Shown: in pieces, positions 51,006-61,500 of the stretch
Layout: each line of letters begins with the position of its first letter
Numbering within the stretch: position 1 is the stretch's first letter
Notes under the pieces: model-generated
Told to the model about the DNA's origin: nothing
The model's database searches: none
What the model saw: the letters and a program-made list of their open reading frames with translations, nothing else
Source of the DNA: Ifrita kowaldi
Taxonomy: Eukaryota; Chordata; Aves; Passeriformes; Cinclosomatidae
Assembly (NCBI GenBank): GCA_013398055.1
Contig: VZRS01004544.1
Location: 1-64,000, forward strand
DNA: 64,000 bases
Direction: 5' to 3'
Position numbers and translations under genes: made by a program

Positions 51006-54000
51006 GTTCAAATCAATGCTTAAATGAATAATTTGTATGCACCAGCAAGCTTTGCTTGAAATCTAGTGACATGTCTAAAAATAAATGTTGTGCCAATGGG
51101 TAAATTCTGGCAAGTCACTGAATCAAGAGGAGTTTGACAGAGGTGATTGGAAGATGGAAATAATTAAGCTAGGTTTTTTCCCTTTTCTTTTCATCATTAA
51201 AAAATCCCATTTTGCCTAACATGAAATTTGAAGTGCTCTGTAGGAGACATCTTTTGTTTTCCTAAATAATGAGCCAGTTCCAAAACCCAAACCAACACCC
51301 TAAAAAATAAATGCATTACTTCTATACCTTTTTTGTTCACTTCTAGCTTTTTTTTCTCTAAATACAGTTTTCAGAGAGCCTGAAATGCAAAAGAGACTCT
51401 TGCAGTTCCCCGAGGAAATTTGCACAACAGATGGTAAGATATTGTAGTTTCAGAGGTTTGATTAGAAGAGTCGACGATACTGCTGGGTTGAGTGCGGGCT
51501 GGAGAGACAGGAGCTTTCAAATTGTAATCCCCACTTTACCACTTGCTCCCTGCCTGTGGCAAGTGGTGTAGTGTTCTCATCCTGCTTTACTGCAAAATGC
51601 AAACAGGGGTGGTTCTCACAGGATTGCTTAGAAGGATTAATCTAAGGTTTTACTCTGCTTAGAAGATCTTAAATGCTAGCCACACTCTGTAAATGAGATG
51701 CTACTGTTACACCAAATCAAAATCTGCATTGCTCTGCAACCCAAAATAGTACTTCTGAAAAAGTACATTTCTAACACCTTCTCTCTAAGCCGATCATCCA
51801 GAAAATAACTGGTAATCAACTTGAACAAAACACACTGAGAAAAATTCAGTGTGAAGTTTTTCATGTGGCACTTATACAAATGTGCTGTTTTAAGGATTAA
51901 TTTTATAAATGGAATTCTGAAGATTAAATAGCAAAAAAAACCAAACCAAAACAAAACAAAGAAACAAACCCTGCAAACAAACTTAAAGCAAAGACATCAT
52001 TGAAAAGAAGCATATCGTTGTGGGAAGGACTTTGTTCTCTTAAGAGCTCATAAATATCTTGAAAACGTCTCCAATCCTGAAGTCCTGATAGGGACCTGAA
52101 ATACTTAATGCTTACAGTAAACATTTGATTTTGCAATATCTTCTCTCGTACTTTTTTCCCCTGATGAGTTTAGATGTGTAATCCACACTTAACTATTTTT
52201 AAGCCAAAACCTTAATAGCTTAATGAAAAAGAGAATGTCATAATTCAAGGCTATACTTTAAAAGCTTTTATACAATTGGTCCAGAAACATCAGATGTAAA
52301 AACATCTTAAACTTAGAAAAACTTAGGATTCCTTCAACAACCAAGAGTTAAATTACTTCCACTAAGAGGCACAGTTTCTAGAAGTAATCTTTTGCATAGA
52401 CCAAATTCTGCATATTATAAGAAATTCCTAAGCTTCCTAATAAGAAACCCCACTCTGGGATTTCTGTCTGTATTTGATCTCCAGAACCCAGTCTACATGT
52501 TTGAACTAGGAGGTATTTCCTATTGTCCAGTGCCAGTGGCACAGCAGAAGGAAGCAGATGTATCACCAAAGGCTTGGATCTTCCCTTGCCAGACTCCTCT
52601 GCTTGTCCTGCTAATCCAAAGCACAAGCCAACCTGCTTGACCCACAGGAAGAGCATGAGAGAGCAAGCAGAACATGAATCCTGGCAATAGTTGAGGACAA
52701 GGCTGAGCAACATCTTGCTTGTTGGACTGATCAGTCCATTAGTTCAGAAATAAGAATTAAACACTGATGAAAAGAGCATCAAAATAAGTTGCATAGAGGA
52801 CATAGCAGTAAAATCCTACAGCCTGAAACCATCAAATATAACTAGTTAAAGCTTAGCAAATGTGTTTAAAACAAAAAACCCTCCCCAAAAACTCACACAC
52901 ACACCACAAAGCTTCAACATTTGTTACAGGAATGAAGGGGAGAGGAGTATGTAGGAGGGAGAAAAAACACCCCACAAAATAAAAAAGTTCAGCCACTTTT
53001 CACAGGATGAAAGGTTCCTCCCACATCCATTCAGTAGTAGCTGGTTGCAGGTCTGTTATATTCCTTGGCTCACTATCTGCTACATCATTGCTGAGACATC
53101 CTACACATTCTTCCAACGCTTGGCAGCAAAGCCAGAGAGAAATAATGATGGCCGTCCACAATGCTCATCTGTCCATACTGTCCAGGGCTAGTGGTAGAAA
53201 GGATATAAGGCACATGAAATACTACTTATATAAGGAAATGGAGAAGTGTAAGCTTCAGATTTATGTTAGCAAAGAGTATTTATTCACTTCTGCTTTAGTA
53301 ATAATGAAACTAAAATGTTTGATGCAGAAAATACTCGGTGCATTTTTACAGGAAAAAGAAAACAGATGGAAAACCATTAATCAGCTCAGGGGCAGAAATC
53401 TTTTCATTTATACCTCCACAGATCATAGAATTCAAAGAATAGAAGTTCCAGGTTTAGAATGGAATATGAGACTTCACATTTCAAGACTGTATAAACGTAA
53501 AATCAGTCAAATCCCTAAAACTGAGTGGCTATAGTTGTGATGATGGTCATGCAATGCTGTACCCAAACCAACACACAAGGTCATGAAAGAGATATAAGCA
53601 ATTGTCAGAGCTGGCAAAAACATGAGTAAGAGACACTAAAACCCTCACATACCCCCACAGGCTTGAAAACATTTTTGTGTTTAGCCCTGATATCACTGTG
53701 AGTCATTACTTGGAATCTAATTATTAAGAAATTAGGGGGGCTTGGATGTATTGTAGACACACACTGAAAGGCCTTCATGCAGCACTTTGTGAACATGTCT
53801 GCTTGTTGCCTGACCTTAGAAACCCAGACATACTGTGTTTCACTGAAAAATTACTTGCTGTATTTTTAGTTATTTATGTTTCAAAATCATTTTACATTCG
53901 GGAATGAAAAAAAATGAAGGAACATGAAAAATCAACTTCCAATGCTGTATTTGTCAGATGTCTGAAAAAGCACAGCCTTGCCCCAATCCAGAAACTGAAT

Positions 54001-54664
54001 TTAGATGCTGCTTTGACCTTATACCTCTTATGTACAATCGCATGTAAACTATGCTATTATTTCCAAGTACCTTATCATTCATTCTGGGCTATATCTGTGT
54101 CCACAGAGAGGAGCTGCATTTTGATTTTAAATTTTGGAGCAAAAGGTCAATCTGCATCTGCATCAGCAAGAGAGAGAATTAGAAGAGAGCTGAGACTGAA
54201 TGGGATCCCATTTGTTTGGAAAGCAAATACACAGCTATACAAGAACTGCCTTTTAATTTCATTTCTGTAAAGCAGTAGCATGAAATACAAGTCTGTTTTC
54301 CCATAATAAAATCATTTCAGTGATGGATTTTCTCATACTTAGAATAATGCCTCATACTTCTTTATTCCATCTTTAAGATTAATTCAGGGAAATCAGGGGC
54401 ACCTCTCTCATCAGCTGCATGCAGTCACGTGGTTAACATTTGTTTCCTATTACCCTACTTAGTTAGGATTTACATTACCTTCATCCAGAAAGAATCATGT
54501 TGTGTTTGCTTACAATCCTAAGAAGAAAATAATTCAAATAACTACAGTTACTAAAATAAAATTTCCTCTAGTGGAGAAAAATTCCTTCCCCTGTGAGTTT
54601 CAGGATCCCAGTAGCTATTTCAGGTATTCTCAACTGTAGTGTCAGTAAGGCTGTTTTACGAATT
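51006..54664. other. Noncoding stretch, no gene seen
   Basis: This stretch contains the longest open frame in the window (53007-53534, plus, 175 codons). That frame has no recognisable domain, signal peptide or biased composition, and no splice or promoter context, so I treat it as chance. The A/C-rich tract at 51932-51982 and a short (CA)n at about 52892-52904 also fall here. Confidence 0.55.
51932..51982. repeat. A/C-rich low-complexity tract
   Basis: A run of eight A, then ccaaaccaaaacaaaacaaa and similar A/C text, of the same class and strand composition as the large tract at 33.3 kb. Confidence 0.75.
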
Positions 54665-54975
54665 TCACAGAAAGAATTGTAGGCTTAGAAGGAACCAACA
54701 GTTTTTGTAACAGACCTCAGAGCTGAAAAATTGTAAGTGTTCTGGGCACCCATTTATACTGCAGAAAAACAGGAGCAAAACCCTTCATCAGGGCAGCCCT
54801 AGATATTGAAACTATTGCAAGGGATGTAGTTACTTCTTTAGTACTGCGCAGCTACATTCACAGTTTTGGTCACCCAGGACAGTTCATCTATAGCAATAAG
54901 GTGCAATTCCCCTGGCTTTTCTAAACAGCCTGGCCTGTTCATGTTTTGTGCAATTACCTGAGTGAAGAAATATGT
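54665..54975 (-). mobile_element. Doubtful ancient CR1 3' end
   Basis: The left part (acagaaagaattgtaggctt, then agaaggaacc) resembles the antisense CR1 terminus. The right part (taaacagcctggcctgttca ... agtgaagaaatatg) resembles the antisense of the block that normally reads like cagcctgttccag...agtaaagaat. The middle cannot be aligned by eye. If real, it is very old. Confidence 0.3.
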
Positions 54976-55021
54976 ATCAATTAATTCCATTCACACCCAT
55001 ACTGAATACTAAATGGTTACC

Positions 55022-55039
55022 TTTTTTTTTTTTTTTTTT
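55022..55039. repeat. Poly-T run (18 bp)
   Basis: Eighteen uninterrupted T. A second T run of 13 follows about 110 bp later (55150-55162). Neither adjoins a recognisable retroposed body. Confidence 0.85.
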
Positions 55040-56470
55040 GATGATTGGAAAGCATTTTTTCTTTCCCACTGACAGCAATAAAGGTTTACATATGTAGATA
55101 TCTTACAAACTAGTTATCTTCAGGTATGTCGTTACCTTTAAGAATGCCATTTTTTTTTTTTTATCGATAGCCCTTCATATATGTTTAAAATCACTTTAGT
55201 GATGAAAATATCTCAGCCAAGAAGTTTCCTGTTACAAAGTGAATGAAAAACAGAAACCAGATATGCAGTCACAAGTGCAAGGACTTACTCAGGAAAGATA
55301 GCTTGATGCCCTTCATGTCAAAGCTGCTCTGAATTCACTCAAGGAAATCTTTGGGTATTTATTCAGTATGTCTGTTTTGGGGCAAGTAAGATCACTGCAC
55401 TACTGAGCAACTCCTTGAGAAGATGATGTTTATTGAATTCCGTGATCACTCACTGGACTAAGTTTTTCTCAGGACTCAAGAATTACCGAGAATGATTAAA
55501 ATCTTCCTTAAAGCAGGTCTCTGTTAGACAGAGTCCTTTAGGGTAAATTAATATGGGCTTATCATTTTCCACAAACACTACCTTAACTAACAAAGTAGTT
55601 AAATTCTTCTCTCCCATTTACCCATCTCTTATTCTTGTTTGGCTCAAGGCCCTGACTGCAAGGCTTGGAGATGTACACCACAATTACTGAGGAGTGGATT
55701 ATTTTTAACACTTCCGTCCCTTTCATTTCCAAGGATACATTGCTTCCTATTACTTGACAGACATTTCCTAGTATAATTTATGAGAGCAGTTGGGGGGAAA
55801 ATGGCATGTTGCTTTTGTAAACCAAAATAATAACAGTAATCTAGGCCACTTCTAGACAGTCTGATATAACAGGACGGTGGAACATGCGAGTCTGTGGCAC
55901 TGGCAATGGAGGAATCGGTTCTTCTCTGATATAAATTCTTCAGTTGCATATTAGACAACCTGAAAATGTCATATAAAAGCTAATGCAGATAATCTCAAAG
56001 TGAGAAAGATCCATGAGAGTCCTGGAAACGTATGTTGAATTGATGAGAAAGACCTGCAGACTTTTCTATCGTTCATCTTGAAAACTGGACGCAACATTAT
56101 ACTCTAAGCATTGGCTACTGGTAACCTACAGGACAGTCAGCAATACTTTCCCTGTGTTCTAATTACAAGGAATTAATTCTGGGGCAATTTACTGCATTTC
56201 CTTATATTGCAAAAGAAAGCAACAGAAATGTGCATCAAACTGTGGGCATTCATTTGCTAATGCAGTCTACATCTGCTTCAACTTGATGTCCCCTTGCTGC
56301 CTGGATCATTTCCCTAGATGGAACCTGTTCCTATACAAAAACATGCTTAAAGAAGTAACTGGATATGACCAAAAGGTCTGTGCCTCATACCTCTGGATCT
56401 GCTTTTTTTTGACCTAACTTACTGCCCAGCTCCACACATATCTTCTCATACTCTTGAAAGACCTGTTTTG

Positions 56471-56607
56471 AGGTTTTTTGAAACCTGGATTCTGAAAGAT
56501 CAAAATTTGCTATCATTAACTTCACTATGAGAACGTGACATTGTACCTAGGTTTTGAACCCAGTGTGCACAGGGTTCAAAAATTCTGCCTTGATACAGGC
56601 AGAATTT
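56471..56607. repeat. Cluster of three short perfect inverted repeats
   Basis: Three stem-loops lie within 137 bp. The first is aggttt/aaacct (56471-56476 with 56481-56486, 4-base loop). The second is ttttgaaccc/gggttcaaaa (56552-56561 with 56572-56581, 10-base loop, all 10 pairs perfect). The third is aaattctgcct/aggcagaattt (56580-56590 with 56597-56607, 6-base loop, all 11 pairs perfect). The last two share bases 56580-56581 and so compete by two pairs. No transposon ends or target duplication are apparent. Confidence 0.8.
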
Positions 56608-57604
56608 AATCAGCTTCACTGCCAAGCACAGGTTTCAGAAATCAAACTGATTGAGCCTCTAAGGGATTGACTTAAAAGCAAAGTATGCAGCCCTTTTTAT
56701 TTCAGAATGGCTGCAGGACCATGGACAGTAATTGCAGCAACACAATATCAGTATCAAAGAATTCCAGACTCTGTTACAAACTAAATTTATGGTCACTGAG
56801 AAATGTGTCAAGTTAGATTTAAGTTTGAAAGAGACATTGAAGGGAAGCTCATAAGAGCACCTGGATATACCGCACAACGAGACATTTCCAATGATCTTAC
56901 ATATATGCAGAAAGAATATGGTAAAGAATATTTTTTCCCCACTTGATTTCCTGTATTACTATTCAAAAACAGAGAGAGTGACAGTGAGATGTAGTCCTTC
57001 TTAGTATTTCCTATGCCTTAGTTTCCCCTGTCTTAGGAGTCAAGTTTCCACAACTATTACATTAGTGAAACTGAGCTCCGTAAATGGGGGGTTGTTTGTT
57101 GTTTCGTGTTTAAAAGACTACTGGTTGTTTGGTTTCTTTTGCTTTGGCCCCATCTGTTAGTGGCTGCTGAAATTCAGCTCACTGATAACTCATTGTGGCT
57201 GGTGTCTTTTCCTGTTCTTCTAGAGACAAGTATGTCTCTTCTACAGACATACTAATTCTAGCAAAAAAAAAAGGCAAGAGAGGGGGAGACTTCAGAAAGG
57301 CAGCACCAGGCCAACTGCAGTGATATAATTATGCTGAAGTACTTCCCTCTTCCTAATACAGGCAGGATTTAGATCTTTTAATATTAACCTTTGACTAAAA
57401 GCCAGGAAGAAGCTGTCTTTAAATGCAAACTCATCAGTTGTGAGTCTGTGCAGAGCGCCAGTTGGTACTTCCACTTGGAGCACATAACACCTCCATATTG
57501 ACTGTGTGTTTGTTACGTAAAGACACTTTATTTTAACCCATGAGTTTCATAACTCTACTTCAAAATAAAATTTAAATTCCAAAATAAAAGTACAGAATGC
57601 TTCT

Positions 57605-57711
57605 CAACCAAAAAATAAATCAAACAAACCCCCCAAAACAAACAAAACAACAACAAAACAACCAAAAAAAAACCCCAAAACAACACCAAACAGCAACATA
57701 ACACCAAACAA
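57605..57711. repeat. A/C-rich low-complexity tract
   Basis: About 105 bases almost wholly A and C, including ccccccaaaac and a run of nine A followed by cccc. It is the second largest tract of this class in the window, again with A/C on the plus strand, and ends about 240 bp before an ERVL-type LTR. Confidence 0.8.
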
Positions 57712-57951
57712 GGCATTTACATGACTCTGCAGGCTCAGAGATGACTGACTTTTGTCTTCATAAATATCTTGGCATCTCAAAGGTAGAAGCTAAGAACCTT
57801 CTTTCCTCCGACAAGCCCTAACATCCAACCAGGCTGAAGTCCTACTTGTGGCTAGACAGACTTAGCTGTTTATCCTCTGGTATGCTTTGAAAACCTACTT
57901 GTCACCTAAATGCCTAGTACCTGACTATTTTTAAAATTTGATCTAATAAGA

Positions 57952-58514
57952 TGTTGTGATTTAAACCCAGTCAGCAACTCAGTACCACACAGCCACCCAC
58001 TCCCCTGCCCTCAGTGGGATGGGGAGGGAAATCGAAAAATAAAAAGACCATGGGCTGAGATAAGAACACTTTAACAGTTGAAATAAAGTAAAATATAATA
58101 ATAATGGTGATGAAAAGGAGACTGAGAGACAGAAATAAAACTCAAGAAATGCCAAGTGAAGCACAATACAGTTGCTCATCACCTGTTGACTGATGCCCAG
58201 CCTAGTCCTGAGCATGAATTGGTGGCCTCTGGCCAGCTCCCCTAGTTTATAAACTGGGCAGGCCTTCTGTGGTGTGGCAAATCATTTGGCCAGTTTGGGT
58301 CAGCTGTCGTGGCCATGCTCCCTCCTGGCTTCTTGTGCACCTGCTCGCTGCAGAGCATGAGACATTAAGAAGTCCTTGACTTAGAGTGAGCGCTGCCGAG
58401 AAACAGCTAAACCATCAGTGTGTTATCAACAGTATTCTCATCCTAAATCCAAAACATATCACAGTACCAGCTACTAAAAAGAAAATAAACTCTATCCCAG
58501 CTGAAACCAGGACT
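57952..58514 (-). mobile_element. ERVL-type solo LTR, minus orientation
   Basis: This LTR is about 563 bp. On the minus strand it begins with the very common avian ERVL start GTCCTGGTTTCAGCTGGG; the first base is A instead of T, read at 58514. It ends GGGTTTAAATCACAACA. A TATA box lies in the palindrome GTTTATAAAC (58245-58254). The flanking pentamers TAAGA (57947-57951) and TAAAG (58515-58519) are only an imperfect match for a 5-bp duplication. No retroviral internal sequence adjoins, so it is a solo LTR. A minus-strand open frame inside it (57979-58215) is not a gene. It is moderately diverged, and a different family from the two near 38 kb. Confidence 0.9.
58245..58254 (-). promoter_or_regulatory. 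LTR TATA box (palindromic)
   Basis: GTTTATAAAC reads the same on both strands. In LTR orientation (minus) it sits about 260 bases into the element, where the U3 promoter of this LTR group is expected. Confidence 0.55.
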
Positions 58515-61500
58515 TAAAGCTAAATCAGAAGATAAAAATCAGTGTGAAAGTAGCTTATAGTATTAATAATTAACATTCAGGTGGAGAGAAAGTTACATTT
58601 CTAGTATTTCTTAAATTATCATCTCAACTTGAGAATTTTCAAGTTGAGATCAACTCATACAGGCACTTCTGTAATTTCCTTGTGTTTGAGCTGAACCTTT
58701 GATTGAGGATGACAACTCTTGCAAGGACAATTTAAAACTGACCCTTGGGCCAGCAATTGCCAATCACCCCTTCATATGCACTAGTCATGCATTCTGCAGA
58801 GCTGTAGGGTTTTGACTTCACCTTATTTCACTTCTGACAATCTTTACAAAGGAATTATTTGCAGTTGATACAATGTGTGATGGGTTTGAACTTAGGTCAG
58901 GGAGATTGAATTAAAGCAGAGGGCATCCTCGTGATGAAATCATACCAACTTTTCCAAATAAAATTACTTATCCACACGCACCAAAGAATTGAATAATGTA
59001 AGGTGTCCTTTTGTGATGGGGATTTTCTTCTCATGAGAACAGGTTATGCTCTACTGTCAAAAATATTTAAAGGTCAGGGACATCACAACCTACAGCAATT
59101 CATTCCAATCTGTGAAAAATGCTTTACATCTCCCCCCACTAAACTAATTTGGCAGCTTGAATTCAGCAGCTAGAATTCCAGCTCAGCTACTCACCTCTCA
59201 GATGATCTGAGTTTTGTGGTGCATCCCATGGTGTTGCATTTCATGACTCCAGGGTCATTTCCATACTGTTGGGTTGTGAACACAAAGTTTAGATGGCCAC
59301 AAAGATGTGCTTCCTAAAGGTTTGCATTTAACATGCTGCCCCACCGGTACCCTGTACACACAGTGATGCACCATTAGCACTAGAGCAACTCTGTTCTTGT
59401 TGAAGGGAACTTACTGTCATTAAAAAAAAAAAATCAAAACCAACTACATCCTATCAGATAAATTAAGTATTATAAGGTTAGAAGAGTTCAGTGTCAGTAG
59501 GAATGGGGGATGTCATGGTCCATAACTGGTGAAGACAACAGAGACACTACCCACAACAAGATGCTGTCATCAGCACAGCCCTGACACGAAAAGTAAGGCA
59601 CACTGGAAACCTCATTAAGAGGGTGTAAGGCAGCAGACCTGTTCCCTGCTTTGAGCTGATGATCATATCTGAAAGAGTGGGTCAGAACAGTGGAACTGCT
59701 GCATCTGAGATTGCTCCCACTGCCTCTCTGACCTGCCGAGGACTGTCCCTGACACATAACCACGCTTATGGGTGTGTGGAAGTCATGGGACTTCCCCTCC
59801 AGAGGTGCTGGATAGAACTTCGTTTCTGCCTCAGCACAGCCTGTGCTCTCCTCCTCCACTACCTGTCCTTGACAACAAGTACTAAACACAGTTCAGAGCC
59901 CTGTACAACCCTGCAGATCTGGTGTCATTCTCTGCCACCCTGTCACAAACAGAGGCCACAAACCCTTGATCCTGCAGCACTTCAAACATACCAGTTTTCC
60001 CCATTACACTTTTCTATCTTGTAAGGGCAAGTCATAGATGTTTAACACAGAGATGCCACCCTAACATGAAGACAAATTTACAGAAATAATCCAAGCTTTT
60101 TATTAAAGGCAAACAACCCCTTCACCCCAGCCACAAGTACCACAGTTTTATAACAGGCTATAAGGACAGCAAAATACTGACTTCAATAACTACTCTTGCA
60201 ATGCGCAGGGCAGCATCTAAACAAACAAAACAACCATTATTGGACTTCTTCTTTAAAGCCACTATGTGGATTATTTCTTTGAAACTCTAACACAGATTCC
60301 CAGAGCAGCAGAAAAAAACCAATGCTGAAATCTTAAGTGGAGCAGAGGAAGTGACTTTAAAAGGTAACAATGTGCCTTACTGGTATAAGCCGTTCAGTGT
60401 TACACCAAAACAAGTCATTCCTTAGCACTGTCACACACAAAGTGGGACAAGGATTTCAGCTGCCTCTCCCATACAAAACAGAGACTTAGCAAAAACATTT
60501 TGCCTTTAATTCCCATCTTGAAAGAAGAATGTCACTGTCAATGTGACTGAAAAAAAACCTCCACATGCGCTGCATTACTCAGATTTGTTCTCTTCATGTG
60601 TTCAAAGTTAAACAAACATTTCTGCATTTCACTCCCATTATCTCAAAGTCACAGCAGTGAAATCTGCATTCTTCTCTGGCTCTTCCATAAACAATAGATG
60701 CTCAGCTCTTTACTGCACTCACCTAACAATGAGGAACTTTACTATTTCCAGTAATGTGCAAACAAGAGGGGCCCCAGCACCCAGTTTATCTGCCTGCCAG
60801 TCTTTTTATTTTCCAAAATTAGTATATGTTTATTTACAACCAAGTTTTTATAAGACAACTACACAAAGCAAATATAGAAATGAATTAATATACAGTTTTC
60901 ACCTCATGCATATTGCAAATAAGTATTCCAAATTGTAAAGACTCCACTTAATCTAATTACGTATTAAAAGGGATTGTTCCTCTTTAGCTTGCAGCAATTA
61001 CTAACTCACATTTTCTGTTAAGTCTGCTGTCTTGTGAATAACAGAAATACCATCTTACACGGACCAGTACCAGCTCCTCATCTCTAAAAGACAGTTTCTC
61101 CCCCGTGTAAAAATAAATCTGACAAAGGAATCCGGTTTTTAAAAAACATGTCACTAAAGGATTTATCATTTTGCCTCTTTTTTCCCCCCAACAGCTGGCA
61201 CAGATTTCTCTCTCTCAAGGTTCATTTCTAGCATTCTTTGTAATTAAAGTCTGGGGATTGGTCTGTGGGTTGTTTGGGTTTTTTTAAACACTAAAGCAGT
61301 TTCTTGTAGTAATGCTAGCCTCGAGTGCAGACAAGAATGAATAAAACCTCAAATACTGCATTTTAATGGAAATCAAATTAGACTGGTCTCATCCTAGGTG
61401 GCACTTGTCAACATTACACACAAAATGCCCACTGGCTGTGTTGACAATTTAGCTTTTGTTCCTTCCTCTGTCCACAAGGAAAGGTCTTTCTAAATCCCCT

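Larger units (their letters stand above)
54976..57951. other. AT-rich noncoding stretch with hairpin cluster
   Basis: No gene was seen. Poly-T runs occur at 55022-55039 (18 bp) and 55150-55162 (13 bp). The inverted-repeat cluster at 56471-56607 and the A/C tract at 57605-57711 are listed separately. A complementary G/T-rich patch lies at about 57085-57135. Confidence 0.55.

Noticed and set aside
53007..53534. Plus-strand 175-codon open frame, the longest in the window
   Set aside because: No domain, signal, repeat or compositional evidence of coding, and no splice or promoter context. A frame of this length is plausible by chance over six frames in 64 kb.
58878..58900. tgtgatgggtttgaac, another LTR-start-like word
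   Set aside because: No continuing LTR similarity and no matching end.
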